Below, in pieces: positions 10,452 through 22,601 of a stretch of DNA of 64,000 nucleotides; the first letter of the stretch is position 1; every line of letters begins with the position of its first letter. This DNA comes from Yersinia artesiana (GTDB lineage: Bacteria; Pseudomonadota; Gammaproteobacteria; Enterobacterales; Enterobacteriaceae), in the NCBI RefSeq assembly GCF_902726545.1, contig NZ_CACVAD010000027.1:1-64000 (forward strand), read 5' to 3'. Made by a program: the position numbers and the translations under genes. The notes beneath the pieces are model-generated. The model had not been told where the DNA came from. It saw nothing but the letters and a program-made list of their open reading frames with translations, and did not search any database.

Positions 10452-11879
10452 TTAACCGAGCGTCGGTGCCGCTTGAGTCACCAATTGCCCCGCAGAGCCA
10501 CGATCGGCCATCTCAAGGCTCTGGCTGTAGAACAGGAATGGGAAATGCTCGGAAGAAACCTGATTGAGGTACACCAGCAACTCCACACTCCCATCAACCC
10601 AGACAGTGTCTTTCCAGCCGCGATCTTCAGCCATCGCCGGTGCGCCATTCACATTTTTCACCAGGAACGAGACGCCCTGTATATGGAATGCTTGCGGCAT
10701 ATCTGCGTGTATGGTCCAGCGCTCCCAAGTCCCTTGCTGTGCTTGAGCATCGACCCGACTCATATCCCAGATAGCACCATTGATTCCCGGCAGGTCATCC
10801 CCCAGGCGGAACTCACGGCTACGCACCACACTGCCATCCAGAATCTGATCAGAGAGCAAACGCATTGGCAGATTATCAGTGACCAACGGCAGCAAACCGG
10901 TCGGTTTTAATGTCAGCACCAAAGTGGAAATTAAAATACTCGATGGCTCAAATAGCCCACGCAGCCGGTCCATAATCCCGGCTGACTCACCCGCCGTAAT
11001 TGATACTTCGCTACCCTGCGACATATCGATAACCACTTCACGCCGCTCACCGGGAGCCAGTGAAAGCTGTTGTACCGCGACTGGCGCAGGCAGGAAACCT
11101 TGATCACTGGCCACCACATGCAGTGGGCGGCCGTCACTCAACTGCAAGGTATAGCGGCGGGCATTGGACGCATTGAGTAAACGTAAGCGCACCCAACCAC
11201 GGGAAACTTCGACAAACGGGCTTTGTACCCCGTTAACCAGCAAGGTATCGCCGATAAAGCCACCTTTGGCTGGCGGGTCATATTCCGGCACACCAAAGTT
11301 ATCAAGCCGCTTGTCCTGAATAATAATTGGAAAATCATCAACGCCGTAATGACTTGGCAATGGCAGCGCTTTGCTGACTTCATCTTCCACCAGCCACATA
11401 CCCGCCAGCCCATTATAAACATGGGGTGCCATGCGGTTAGGCGTATTGGCATGATACCAGCAGGTTGCAGCAGGCTGACGTACAGGCAAAACCGGTGACC
11501 AATCGACGCCAGGGGAAATCATGCGAGCAGCCCCCCCCATTAACGTGCCCGGCACCTGTAACCCACTGATCGTCATGGATACCGGCTCAGTCAGGCGGTT
11601 GCTGTAAATGAGCTTAACATCATCACCGCTGTACACCCGAACGGTCGGCCCCAAATACATCCCGTTGATACCCCATACCGCAGCTTTCTGCCTGCCACTG
11701 AATGCCCAATGCGCCCGCTGTAGCGTCAAAAACAGCGGTTGGCCACGACGAGATTCCAGTAAAGGTGGAATAGGTAACGAGGGTTGCTGAGTACTATTAG
11801 CCTGTGCCCTCAATGGCAACGAACCCGCGCCTAGCGCTAAGCCCGTAGCCTGAATGAACTGGCGACGACTGAGTGACAT
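10452..11879 (-). CDS. ftsP: FtsP (SufI), Tat-exported cell-division protein
   Basis: This is a multicopper-oxidase-like protein that stabilises the divisome under stress. The N-terminus is a Tat signal (SRRQFIQATGLALGAG), followed by three cupredoxin domains. As in E. coli SufI the copper ligands are mostly absent, so it is not expected to be an oxidase. The start at 11879 puts the Tat signal at the N-terminus and gives 475 residues (470 in E. coli); the longer frame to 11963 has no RBS or similarity. A run of eight C at 11531-11538 lies inside the gene in frame. The order ftsP-plsC-parC is conserved. Confidence 0.93.
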   Translation of the reverse strand: MSLSRRQFIQATGLALGAGSLPLRAQANSTQQPSLPIPPLLESRRGQPLFLTLQRAHWAFSGRQKAAVWGINGMYLGPTVRVYSGDDVKLIYSNRLTEPVSMTISGLQVPGTLMGGAARMISPGVDWSPVLPVRQPAATCWYHANTPNRMAPHVYNGLAGMWLVEDEVSKALPLPSHYGVDDFPIIIQDKRLDNFGVPEYDPPAKGGFIGDTLLVNGVQSPFVEVSRGWVRLRLLNASNARRYTLQLSDGRPLHVVASDQGFLPAPVAVQQLSLAPGERREVVIDMSQGSEVSITAGESAGIMDRLRGLFEPSSILISTLVLTLKPTGLLPLVTDNLPMRLLSDQILDGSVVRSREFRLGDDLPGINGAIWDMSRVDAQAQQGTWERWTIHADMPQAFHIQGVSFLVKNVNGAPAMAEDRGWKDTVWVDGSVELLVYLNQVSSEHFPFLFYSQSLEMADRGSAGQLVTQAAPTLG

Positions 11880-12048
11880 ATCTTCTCCGTGAAAACCACA
11901 ATCAAACCTACTGCAAAATTTTGCCTGACTGCGAATAACGCTGAAGGACGGCAAAACGCTCACGACCAGAGTCGTTTAAATAAAAATAAAAAATAGATTC
12001 AGGCAAAATAATCAATGCAGAATCAACCTACGGCAAACAACGAATAGA

Positions 12049-12780
12049 TTATTTTTCAGTTGCTGCCTGTTGGGCAATTTCTGCATCGAGTTGCTCAATT
12101 TTAGCCAGCATTAAATTGCGGCAATGCTCTGACAACTCGCGCACACGTTCTTTGCCATAACCAGTGGTGTCAACGGGTGGCATTATTTCTACAATAACTT
12201 TGCCATTTGACCAACGGTTTAACTTGATATTATTGGTGCTGGATACGCAGATTGGCACAATGGGCACCCCAGCGGCGATAGCGGCATGGAAGGCTCCGGT
12301 CTTAAACGGCAGCAAGCCACGGCCACGGCTACGCGTCCCTTCAGGGAACATCCAGATAGAAACGTTCTTTTTTTTCACTTGCTCAACCACTTGAGCAATA
12401 GTGCCATGTGCTTTGGCGCGATTATCGCGGTCAATAAGCAGGTTGCCCGTCAGCCAATACAATGGGCCAAATAACGGTATCCACAACAAGCTCTTTTTAC
12501 CCACGGTAACGGTGCCGGATTGAACCACATTAGACATCGTGACCATATCGTAGTTATTTTGATGGTTAGCGATGTAAATGCAGGTCCCGTAGTTCGCTGC
12601 TTCCGCCGGAATCCGCTGTTCAACGGTAATCCCAAATAACACTGACATCCGGCCAAAGAGATGGGCGAACGTGGCGAGATTACGCGGGTTTCGTGGGCGA
12701 AACAGGCAATAAATCGAACCAAACACACACACCAGAACACAATATAAAACTGCCAGCACCGTGCGTAAAATTAATAACAT
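12049..12780 (-). CDS. plsC: 1-acyl-sn-glycerol-3-phosphate acyltransferase PlsC
   Basis: PlsC makes phosphatidic acid by the second acylation in phospholipid synthesis at the inner membrane. An N-terminal hydrophobic segment (about 1-25) precedes the acyltransferase motifs NHQNNYD (His73 and Asp78) and FPEGTRS (145-151). The length of 243 is the family norm (245 in E. coli). Confidence 0.96.
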   Translation of the reverse strand: MLLILRTVLAVLYCVLVCVFGSIYCLFRPRNPRNLATFAHLFGRMSVLFGITVEQRIPAEAANYGTCIYIANHQNNYDMVTMSNVVQSGTVTVGKKSLLWIPLFGPLYWLTGNLLIDRDNRAKAHGTIAQVVEQVKKKNVSIWMFPEGTRSRGRGLLPFKTGAFHAAIAAGVPIVPICVSSTNNIKLNRWSNGKVIVEIMPPVDTTGYGKERVRELSEHCRNLMLAKIEQLDAEIAQQAATEK

Positions 12781-12905
12781 AACAACCTCTTAAACACTTA
12801 TTTTTATGAAACACTCACTTCTATTAAACACCGGCTCTTAGATTTGTAATCGGCGCTAGTATAGCGGCTTCCTGATAAAACACCGCGCAGATTCCTTACC
12901 TAATG

Positions 12906-12947
12906 ATGTTACGTGACAGCGCGCGAATGGCGCGCTCCCTGTAACAT
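12906..12947 (-). terminator. Hairpin downstream of parC
   Basis: ATGTTAC and GTAACAT form the outer stem and GCGCGC/GCGCGC the inner stem of a long imperfect hairpin right after the parC stop. No long T-run follows. Confidence 0.45.
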
Positions 12948-12962
12948 TAACTGGCTACCACC

Positions 12963-15239
12963 TCATGACTCTTCATTCTCTGTTGGTATCGCCCGTTCAG
13001 GCGCATCAACATCAACGCGATCAATACGTTGTAGCCCACGAGGCAGTGGTGAACCTTTGCGGCCACGTTCGGCACGGAATTTCTGCAAATCTTCCGGCCG
13101 TAAGGTTAGCTTACGTTTACCGAAGTGAAGTGTAATTGACGTTTGCGGAGGCAAGACAAATAGCCATACCAAACGGTCTTTGCCTGCGGCTGCATCTGCT
13201 GCTGGGATCGAGACGATTTTATTACCTTTACCTTTTGATAATTCAGGTAAATCTGCCACCGGGAACATCAACATACGGCCAGCCGCAGTGATGGATAACA
13301 ACATGTCATCCGGCCCATGAATCTCTAATGGTGGCAGCGCTTTGGCATTTTCCGGCAAGGTAATCATGGTTTTGCCTGCACGGTTTTTGGCAACCAAATC
13401 ATTGAAAGTACAAACAAAGCCATAACCGGCATCTGAAGCCATTAATAACTTCTGGTCATCTGCGGCCATGAGTACGTGTTCAATATTGGCTCCTGGCGGC
13501 AGCGTCAGTTTGCCAGTCAACGGCTCCCCTTGCCCACGCGCAGATGGCAGAGTCAGTGGATCTAATGCGTAGCTGCGACCGGTGGAGTCCATAAACACCA
13601 CCGGCTGGTTACTCTTACCGCGAGCTGCTGCACGGAAACTGTCCCCCGCTTTGTAATTCAGTCCACTCGGGTCAATATCATGGCCTTTGGCACTGCGCAC
13701 CCAACCCATTTCAGACAGCACGATGGTCACCGGCTCTGACGGCACAATGTCATGCTCACTCATGGCTTTGGCTTCTTCACGTTCCGTCAGCGGCGAACGG
13801 CGATCATCGCCATAAGCGGCTGCATCGGCCTGAATCTCTTTCTTAATCAGGGTATTAAGTTTGCGTTCTGAGGCTAACAAAGCTTGTAACTGATCACGTT
13901 CTTTGGCTAACTCATCTTGTTCACCACGGATCTTCATCTCTTCCAATTTGGCTAAATGGCGGAGTTTCAGTTCGAGGATCGCTTCAGCCTGAGTTTCAGA
14001 AATCGCGAAACGCTGCATCAGCAGCGGTTTTGGCTCATCTTCAGTACGGATGATATGAATAACTTCGTCAATATTCAGGAAGGCAATCAATAAGCCTTCT
14101 AAAATATGCAGCCGCTTCAGTACTTTTTCCAGGCGATAATTCAACCGGTTACGTACGGTTTGACGACGGAATACCAACCACTCGGTTAGGATCTCCAACA
14201 ACCCTTTCACTGACGGACGATGATCCAGTCCGATCATATTCATATTGATACGATAGCTTCTTTCCAGATCCGTGGTGGCGAACAGATGGTTCATCACTTG
14301 ATCCAGATCGACGCGATTGGTACGTGGAACTATTACCAGACGAGTAGGGTTTTCATGGTCAGATTCATCACGTAAATCTTCAACCATTGGCAATTTCTTG
14401 GCGCGCATCTGGCTGGCAATCTGTTCGAGCACTTTCGCCCCAGAAACCTGATGCGGCAGTGCTGTGATAACCGCACTACCGTCTTCTTTTTTCCACAAGG
14501 CGCGCATCCGCACTGAGCCACGGCCACTCTGGTAAATCTTACGGATCTCATTACGTGGAGTGATAATTTCCGCTTCAGTTGGGAAATCAGGTCCTTGCAC
14601 AAACTCCAGTAACTCTTCGAGGGAGGTCGTCGGTTTATCGATAAGTGCAATGACCGCCTGTGCAATTTCACGCACGTTGTGTGGCGGAATATCGGTCGCC
14701 ATACCCACAGCAATACCGGTAGTGCCATTGAGCAGAATATTGGGCAGGCGCGCAGGTAGCATTTTCGGCTCTTGCATGGTGCCGTCAAAGTTCGGCACCC
14801 AATCGACAGTTCCCTGCCCCAACTCACCCAATAGCACTTCTGCATATTTGGATAAGCGAGATTCGGTGTAACGCATTGCCGCAAAGGATTTAGGGTCATC
14901 CGGTGCCCCCCAGTTCCCCTGCCCATCAACCAATGGATAACGGTAAGAGAATGGCTGTGCCATCAGCACCATTGCTTCATAACACGCGCTGTCACCGTGT
15001 GGGTGATATTTACCCAGCACGTCACCCACGGTACGGGCTGATTTTTTGAATTTAGCGCTATTGTTCAGCCCCAGTTCGGACATCGCGTAGACAATGCGCC
15101 GTTGCACCGGTTTCAAACCATCGCCGATAAACGGCAACGCCCGATCCATGATGACGTACATGGAATAGTTCAGATAGGCGTTTTCAGTAAAGGTGTGCAG
15201 CGGTAAGCGTTCTGCACCGTCATGAGTCAAATCACTCAT
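12963..15239 (-). CDS. parC: DNA topoisomerase IV subunit A
   Basis: ParC is the breakage-reunion subunit of topoisomerase IV, which unlinks daughter chromosomes. The 758 residues show the GyrA-like winged-helix domain with the catalytic tyrosine Y124 ([10 protein letters not shown]) and a C-terminal beta-pinwheel (from about residue 500). The quinolone-resistance region is [12 protein letters not shown] with Ser84 and Glu88, equal to E. coli Ser80 and Glu84, so there is no classic resistance substitution here. The 325 bases between parC and mdaB (15240-15564) hold no gene that I can see, only divergent promoters. Confidence 0.97.
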   Translation of the reverse strand: MSDLTHDGAERLPLHTFTENAYLNYSMYVIMDRALPFIGDGLKPVQRRIVYAMSELGLNNSAKFKKSARTVGDVLGKYHPHGDSACYEAMVLMAQPFSYRYPLVDGQGNWGAPDDPKSFAAMRYTESRLSKYAEVLLGELGQGTVDWVPNFDGTMQEPKMLPARLPNILLNGTTGIAVGMATDIPPHNVREIAQAVIALIDKPTTSLEELLEFVQGPDFPTEAEIITPRNEIRKIYQSGRGSVRMRALWKKEDGSAVITALPHQVSGAKVLEQIASQMRAKKLPMVEDLRDESDHENPTRLVIVPRTNRVDLDQVMNHLFATTDLERSYRINMNMIGLDHRPSVKGLLEILTEWLVFRRQTVRNRLNYRLEKVLKRLHILEGLLIAFLNIDEVIHIIRTEDEPKPLLMQRFAISETQAEAILELKLRHLAKLEEMKIRGEQDELAKERDQLQALLASERKLNTLIKKEIQADAAAYGDDRRSPLTEREEAKAMSEHDIVPSEPVTIVLSEMGWVRSAKGHDIDPSGLNYKAGDSFRAAARGKSNQPVVFMDSTGRSYALDPLTLPSARGQGEPLTGKLTLPPGANIEHVLMAADDQKLLMASDAGYGFVCTFNDLVAKNRAGKTMITLPENAKALPPLEIHGPDDMLLSITAAGRMLMFPVADLPELSKGKGNKIVSIPAADAAAGKDRLVWLFVLPPQTSITLHFGKRKLTLRPEDLQKFRAERGRKGSPLPRGLQRIDRVDVDAPERAIPTENEES

Positions 15240-15564
15240 TACTCAATTATCCTCAGACTCTGGAGGCGATCACTGTCAGTCAGCAGATCGGCACCGCAAG
15301 TTCATTGTCAATTTCTGCCCGCGATAGTAACTCATCTGCGGGGTTACTGTCACAACCCACAGAATCAATGTCGTGTCGGCTGATGCACAATTTTGCAGCT
15401 AAAACGCTTCAATCCAGGCGCTTTATTGCTTATTAAGCAACAGTGTTATGCATTGTTGTCTATTTTTCTCTGGTAAAGAAACCATTAGCATACTCAGTAT
15501 TCCGGGTTAGGCAGTTTCAAAACCCTATTATTTAAATGAGTTATAGCTTTAAAAAGGTATATCA

Positions 15565-16158
15565 ATGAGTAACGTACTAATTATTAACGCAATGAAAGAA
15601 TTTGCGCACTCCGAAGGGAAGCTCAATCTGACTCTCACTGATGTTGCTGCCGGGTTTCTTCAGGAAAATGGCCATGAGGTGAGAATTACCACGGTTGACC
15701 AAGGCTATGATATTGAAAGTGAAATTCAAAGTTATCTGTGGGCCGACACCGTCATTTATCAAATGCCCGGTTGGTGGATGGGCGAACCCTGGATTTTGAA
15801 AAAATACATCGATGAAGTTTTCACCTATGGTCATGGCCGCTTGTACCAAAGTGATGGTCGCACTCGTTCAGATGCCACTAAGAACTATGGTTCTGGCGGT
15901 TTGATTCAGGGAAAAACCTATATGCTTTCAGTGACCTGGAATGCACCTCTTGAAGCGTTTACTGATCCGAATCAGTTCTTCGAAGGGGTCGGTGTTGACG
16001 GTGTTTACTTGCATTTCCATAAAGCAAACCAGTTCCTTGGCATGAAACCATTGCCGACATTTATGTGTAACGATGTGATTAAACAACCCGATATTGAAGG
16101 TGATATTAGCCGTTATCGTCAGCATTTGGCCGAAAACTTTAAGTGTCAGGCTATTTGA
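15565..16158 (+). CDS. mdaB: NADPH:quinone oxidoreductase MdaB
   Basis: This 197-residue flavodoxin-fold protein (NAD(P)H quinone reductase family) matches MdaB (193 residues in E. coli), which reduces quinones by two electrons using FAD and NADPH and so protects against quinone toxicity. The motifs YQMPGWWMGEPWILKKYIDEV and SVTWNAP are seen (quoted in parts). It is followed 32 bases later by ygiN, its known functional partner. Confidence 0.94.
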   Translation: MSNVLIINAMKEFAHSEGKLNLTLTDVAAGFLQENGHEVRITTVDQGYDIESEIQSYLWADTVIYQMPGWWMGEPWILKKYIDEVFTYGHGRLYQSDGRTRSDATKNYGSGGLIQGKTYMLSVTWNAPLEAFTDPNQFFEGVGVDGVYLHFHKANQFLGMKPLPTFMCNDVIKQPDIEGDISRYRQHLAENFKCQAI

Positions 16159-16190
16159 TATCACAGCATTACACCTAAGCTGGAGTCGCT

Positions 16191-16496
16191 ATGATTACCG
16201 TTTTTGCAGAAATAAAGGTCAAACCGGGCCGTCGCCAGGCGGTGTTGAACGCCATTGAAAAACTGATACCTGCCGTGCTGGCAGAGGAAGGTTGTGGCGG
16301 CTACGTGCCGATGATTGACGTACCAACCCAGCTTGACTGGCAAAAGAATTCGCCGGACTCAATTTTCATGCTGGAAAAGTGGCAAAGTGTTCACCATCTG
16401 GAATTGCATTTACAGATGGAACACATGCATCAACATCGTGAAGTGATTAAAGACGATGTACTGGATGTGAATATTCATATCCTTGATAACGCTTAA
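16191..16496 (+). CDS. ygiN: Quinol monooxygenase YgiN
   Basis: The 101-residue protein is an ABM-fold (ferredoxin-like) monooxygenase. In E. coli YgiN oxidises menadiol and forms a quinone redox cycle with MdaB. The short beta-alpha-beta pattern with the conserved FMLEKWQSVHHLELHL stretch is seen. It follows mdaB in the same direction and probably shares its transcript. Confidence 0.92.
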   Translation: MITVFAEIKVKPGRRQAVLNAIEKLIPAVLAEEGCGGYVPMIDVPTQLDWQKNSPDSIFMLEKWQSVHHLELHLQMEHMHQHREVIKDDVLDVNIHILDNA

Positions 16497-16503
16497 TCAA
16501 CCG

Positions 16504-16611
<108 letters not shown>

Positions 16612-16628
<17 letters not shown>

Positions 16629-17535
16629 CTTTTAACCAATTACTACCCTGCAACTTGATCTGCTCACTCACATAATCCAGAAAACAGGTAATCCGCGCTG
16701 CAAGCTGAGTATTGCGATAATAAACCGCGTTAATCGGCTGCCAGGTTTCCAGAATTTGATCTGCCATGACCTCAACTAAACGCCCCGCCAACTGATCTTC
16801 TCGGGTCATAAAATCAGAGAGTTCGACGATCCCTTCGCCCTGTAAAGCCAACAAACGCAGTGTTTCACCACTGGAAGCGGCCAGATTAGGGGCGATTGAT
16901 GTGCGCCCACCGGGCAAATGAGGTAGCGACCACTGATTAAGGAATTCCGGCTGAGTGAAGCCGAGCAAGCTGTGATTTGCCAGGTCATCAATGGTGTGGG
17001 GGGTGCCGTGGCGTTGCAGATAATCAGGGCTGGCGAGGATACGCACCCGACTGGCCCCCAGCAGGCGTGCATGGATGGTCGAATCGCGCAATGCACCAAT
17101 ACGAATCGCAATATCAGTGCGTTGTTCCAGTAAATCGATATTCAGGTCATCAGTATTCAGTTCAAGAATGATTTGCGGATATAGCGCGCGAAAACCGCTG
17201 ATCATCGGCACAATCACATGCTGCATAAAAGGCGCTGCCGCATTCACCCGCAACCGCCCGGCAGGTTTTAGCCGCCGTAGCGCAATCTGCTCTTCAGCAT
17301 CATCAACCGCACCGAGGATCTGCCGTGCATGAGTGAGAAATAACTCCCCCTCTTCCGTCAATTCCAACCGCCGAGTGGTGCGGCGCAGCAAGGTGGTCGC
17401 CAGCTTCTGTTCCAGCCGACTTAATGCCCGGCTGATGCCCGATGTGGTTTGGCTGCGCTGTTCCGCAGCCGCCGTAATAGAGCCACAATCAACGACCGAG
17501 GTAAACGCCTGCAACTCCTCTAAGGTGACCTTCAT
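16612..17535 (-). CDS. LysR-type transcriptional regulator
   Basis: The protein (307 residues) has an N-terminal winged helix-turn-helix (SITAAAEQRSQTTSGISRAL, about 18-38) and a C-terminal LysR substrate-binding domain of the CrgA/YafC subgroup. The ATG at 17535 has GAGG 8 bases upstream; it begins just 3 bases after the parE stop on the same strand, so read-through from parE is likely. The target is not evident; there is no divergent partner gene. The last five residues are encoded inside an ERIC-like repeat, so the natural C-terminus may have been altered by the repeat. Confidence 0.85.
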
Positions 17536-17538
17536 CAA

Positions 17539-19452
<1,914 letters not shown>

Positions 19453-19516
19453 CTAATGGTTGGAAGGCTAGCGGCGATATGCCCGCTGTATTGAGTGATG
19501 CTTAAACCGCCAGATA

Positions 19517-20098
19517 TCAAGCTGTCGCTAGCCCTAAAAAAGTCACAATCGGGGAGAAATAATGATCAAAACCGACAAAGGCATGATTCCCACCTGATTC
19601 TACTGTTTGCCGACAAGGGGTGTAATAGGCAACCGCTTGACGGTAATCGAGGACTTCATCCCCAGTTTGTTGCAATAACCAGAGTAAATCCGGTGATTCC
19701 AACTTTTCAATCTGCATGGCTTTCAGATCGTAAATATGCCGAGACTCTAACACATATTTTTGCCCGGTGTAGGGGTTCTGATTTTCCCCCAGGTAATCAC
19801 TGAGCAGCTCGAATGGACGCACTGCCGGGTTAACCACCACCGCGGGAATACTGAAGCGCTGGGAAAGCCAGGTCGCAAAATAGCCACCAAGGGAAGAGCC
19901 AACCAGACCAATGGATTGCCCGGCTTTATCCATCACGATGCTTTCCAGCATTTCTGCGGCCTCCGCCGGATAAGGCGGTAATTGTGGTATCAGCATCTCA
20001 ATATGAGGGTGGTGTTGCTGCAACCAGCTTTTGAATGTCGTTGCCTTGACCGAGCAGGGTGAGCTATTAAAGCCGTGAATATATAGAAGCGTACTCAT
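19517..20098 (-). CDS. yqiA: Esterase YqiA
   Basis: This alpha/beta hydrolase has the oxyanion segment YIHGFNSSP at residues 6-14 and the nucleophile elbow GSSLGG (about 70). E. coli YqiA hydrolyses palmitoyl-CoA and short p-nitrophenyl esters. The ATG overlaps the cpdA stop (TGATG), which implies translational coupling and gives 193 residues, the same as E. coli. Confidence 0.92.
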   Translation of the reverse strand: MSTLLYIHGFNSSPCSVKATTFKSWLQQHHPHIEMLIPQLPPYPAEAAEMLESIVMDKAGQSIGLVGSSLGGYFATWLSQRFSIPAVVVNPAVRPFELLSDYLGENQNPYTGQKYVLESRHIYDLKAMQIEKLESPDLLWLLQQTGDEVLDYRQAVAYYTPCRQTVESGGNHAFVGFDHYFSPIVTFLGLATA

Positions 20099-20925
20099 CA
20101 ATAACCATCCGAGTCCATGTCCGGGCAGAACTCATCACTGGCTAACCGACGAACCTCAGTTTCAAGTCTTCCATCAGGCAGTAAGTCGAGGTAGCGCCAT
20201 CCCGGAGCCACGGTATCAAGTGTGAAATTAGTACAGTGCGGTTTGAACTGCACACAGGTAGAAGGGCTGGCCAGCAGGCGCTTGCCGTACCAATCGAGAT
20301 CCAAATCCTGATGGATATGGCCGCACAATAAAGTGGTCACGCGCGGGTAACGGGTCAATACTGCCGCCAGCATATGCGCATTACGCAGGCTGTGCTGATC
20401 AAGCCAGGTGCAGCCCGATGGCATCGGGTGATGATGCAGTAATACCAGTGTATAGCGTTCTGGATGTGCCAGCAGGCAGCGCTCCATCCACTCCAACTGA
20501 TACTCACTCAATTCACCGTAAGGAACACCAAAGACCTGGCTGTCCAATAACAGAATTTGCCAGTTATCACCCACCAGAACATGTTTTGAAGGGGCAATAC
20601 CGGCGCTGGCTAAAGCATCCACCATAGCCGGTTGGAAATCATGATTACCTGGAAGCCAGACACAGGGGGCTGGCAAACGGGAGATGCCCTTTGCAAAATT
20701 CTGATAAGCGGCAACAGAATGGTCCTGCGCCAAATCACCCGTAGCAACAATAAGATCAAAGGGGTGCTGCTCAGCAATAATCGCATCCAGCACAGCGCGA
20801 TAACTGCGAGAAGTATTTACACCCAGCAAGGTCTCATGCTCCCCCGCAAAGAGGTGGGTATCTGTTATTTGTAAAATTCTAACCCTGGCCCCACTCGCCA
20901 TAGGCAGTTTAAACAGGCTTTCCAA
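20098..20925 (-). CDS. cpdA: 3',5'-cyclic-AMP phosphodiesterase CpdA
   Basis: CpdA hydrolyses cAMP and so lowers CRP activity. The calcineurin-type metallophosphoesterase motifs are all present: DTHLF, GDLAQD, GNHDF, LLHHHP and [10 protein letters not shown] place the start at the TTG at 20925, which has AAGGA 6 bases upstream and gives 275 residues beginning LESLFKLP, collinear with MESLLTLP in E. coli; the only upstream alternative at 20955 is also TTG and has no better site. Confidence 0.93.
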   Translation of the reverse strand: MESLFKLPMASGARVRILQITDTHLFAGEHETLLGVNTSRSYRAVLDAIIAEQHPFDLIVATGDLAQDHSVAAYQNFAKGISRLPAPCVWLPGNHDFQPAMVDALASAGIAPSKHVLVGDNWQILLLDSQVFGVPYGELSEYQLEWMERCLLAHPERYTLVLLHHHPMPSGCTWLDQHSLRNAHMLAAVLTRYPRVTTLLCGHIHQDLDLDWYGKRLLASPSTCVQFKPHCTNFTLDTVAPGWRYLDLLPDGRLETEVRRLASDEFCPDMDSDGY

Positions 20926-21005
20926 ATGGTGTCCTTGTTTTTGCACCTTTCCCAACCAGATTCATTAGGTACCTTCAATCTCTGTAGGTCAGGCTATAAG
21001 TCTGT

Positions 21006-21431
21006 CTAACAAACCGGAACTGCCACCGCTCCATGCGCCAAGCAATAGCGCAACCAGTCAGCAAGAAACTGGTTAATTTGATGCTTTTCGTCCCGCTGAT
21101 GCAACTTTTTATTCGGATAATCATAACTTGCTTTGAAGCGAAAGATCTGCTGACTGGCACACACTTCCGCGACCATAGCATCATGATAAAGCCGTACCAC
21201 CATTGAGGGTAGGCTCCAGTATCTGACTGCTGGCTCTATTTGGACAATCTCAACGACAGAAGTGTAGCGGGTCGATTCAATAATTGTCAGTTGATAACTC
21301 GCGCCATTAACCTGATAAGCCACGTTTTCGCCCACTTCGTCGACTCGCGGTATCAAACGACGCAATTGCGCGAAGTTAGTTTCGCATACCCGCATCATCT
21401 CAGGGAAATCAGGTGTGTAGCGCTTATTCAT
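21006..21431 (-). CDS. yqiB: YqiB, DUF1249 protein
   Basis: This 141-residue protein belongs to the DUF1249 family (140 residues in E. coli). It is soluble, with no signal or membrane segment, and shows the conserved [20 protein letters not shown] start and the [15 protein letters not shown] end (quoted in parts). Its biochemical role is unknown. It sits between nudF (18 bases upstream) and cpdA in one operon. Confidence 0.88.
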   Translation of the reverse strand: MNKRYTPDFPEMMRVCETNFAQLRRLIPRVDEVGENVAYQVNGASYQLTIIESTRYTSVVEIVQIEPAVRYWSLPSMVVRLYHDAMVAEVCASQQIFRFKASYDYPNKKLHQRDEKHQINQFLADWLRYCLAHGAVAVPVC

Positions 21432-21449
21432 TATTTTCTCTCTTTCTTA

Positions 21450-22079
21450 TTATCGCCATTCTGCTCTTAGCGATTGATGGTGCAACGCCAGCCATTGTAA
21501 TGCAATGATTGAGGCTGCGTTATCAATTGCACCTTCGTCAACCCAGCGACAGGCCTGCTCACGGCTGACAACATGCACGCGGATATCTTCATTCTCATCG
21601 GCCAGCCCATGGATCCCACTCGCGGTGGTTGCATCGACTTCCCCGACCATGATGGATAGGCGCTCACTGGTGCCACCCGGGCTGGCTAAGTAACTCAGTA
21701 CCGGTTTACAGCGGCCAATATGAATCCCCGCTTCTTCCTCAGCCTCGCGACGTGCCACTTCCTCGACAGTTTCGCCCTCTTCAATCATCCCTGCGACCAT
21801 TTCTAATAACCAAGGTGATGGGCTGCTGTCAATGGCAGCAATGCGCAACTGTTCAACCAGCACCACTTCATCACGCACCGGGTCATAAGGTAATAGTACG
21901 GCAGCGTGACCACGCTCAAAAATCTCGCGTTTAACTTCCCCGCTCATTTCGCCATTAAACAAACGATGACGAAATCGGTATAAATTCAGTGAAAAAAAGC
22001 CCTTATACAGTGATTCTCGTGCAATAATTTCCACATCGTTTTTATCGAAAGTCACCGGTGAGGGTTGTTGTGATGACAT
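21450..22079 (-). CDS. nudF: ADP-ribose pyrophosphatase NudF
   Basis: NudF (TrgB/YqiE) hydrolyses ADP-ribose to AMP and ribose-5-phosphate. The Nudix box reads GMIEEGETVEEVARREAEEE followed by AGI, matching GX5EX7REUXEEXGU. The ATG at 22079 is preceded by AGGAGAG and gives 209 residues (209 in E. coli). The longer open frame to 22250 runs into an ERIC repeat and is not real. First gene of the nudF-yqiB-cpdA-yqiA-parE operon. Confidence 0.95.
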   Translation of the reverse strand: MSSQQPSPVTFDKNDVEIIARESLYKGFFSLNLYRFRHRLFNGEMSGEVKREIFERGHAAVLLPYDPVRDEVVLVEQLRIAAIDSSPSPWLLEMVAGMIEEGETVEEVARREAEEEAGIHIGRCKPVLSYLASPGGTSERLSIMVGEVDATTASGIHGLADENEDIRVHVVSREQACRWVDEGAIDNAASIIALQWLALHHQSLRAEWR

Positions 22080-22147
22080 ATACTTCTCTCCTGATGTCAG
22101 TATCAAACCTAAATTGTACTTTTTGATGACAGCCAAACGACACAGGC

Positions 22148-22344
22148 TACACCCTAAATAACTCGAGTTGCCGGAAGGCGGCAATTGAGCGACAAATCGG
22201 TGCAAACCGATTTGAACAGCATTTATGCTAGCCCATCGGGTGGGCCACATAGAGGCTCATTAATCCCCATGAGCTTACATAAGTAAGTGACTGGGGTGAA
22301 CGAAAGCAGCCAACGCACACGCAGCTCGAAGTATGACGGGTATA
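22148..22344. repeat. ERIC repeat B with an internal insertion of about 70 bases
   Basis: The left end (ACCCTAAATAACTCGAGTTG, then CCGGAAGGCGGCA) and right end (GCAGCTCGAAGTATGACGGG, then TATA) are ERIC termini, and the core GAGCTTACATAAGTAAGTGA is present. Between the left arm and the core lie about 70 additional bases (from about 22190 to 22260). The element sits between the divergent nudF and tolC genes. The remaining 257 bases to tolC (22345-22601) hold the tolC promoter region. Confidence 0.85.
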
Positions 22345-22483
22345 CAGGATTTTAAAATAGCAGGCATAGAGTTAGCTGATAGAAATGATTTTGATAAAGA
22401 TTATTTGACAAAGATGGCCGATACAGATTAGTTGTCTGAATACTCATTTAGCTTTGTGTTAGATTTAGGTAAATTTAGGCGAG

Positions 22484-22503
22484 ATGGCACAATCAGCCAC
22501 CTT
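22484..22503 (+). promoter_or_regulatory. mar/sox/rob box of tolC
   Basis: ATGGCACAATCAGCCACCTT fits the marbox consensus AYNGCACNNWNNRYYAAAY at nearly every defined position and resembles the marbox in front of E. coli tolC. It lies 99 bases upstream of the tolC start. Activation by MarA, SoxS or Rob homologues is inferred from the site. Confidence 0.65.
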
Positions 22504-22601
22504 ATCCCATTGGCAGACTCTGATAGAATCGGCAACAATTCGTCTATCGACAGCTACCATAGTAATATTGCCGCACAACTGCTGCACAACAAGGACTGCA
22601 A

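Noticed and set aside
14333-14929. A 198-codon frame within parC
   Set aside because: It is the same strand in another frame and has no RBS or family pattern; parC is intact across it.
22080-22250. N-terminal extension of nudF
   Set aside because: The extra 57 codons are encoded by the end of an ERIC repeat and adjoining sequence; the ATG at 22079 has a strong RBS and gives the family length.
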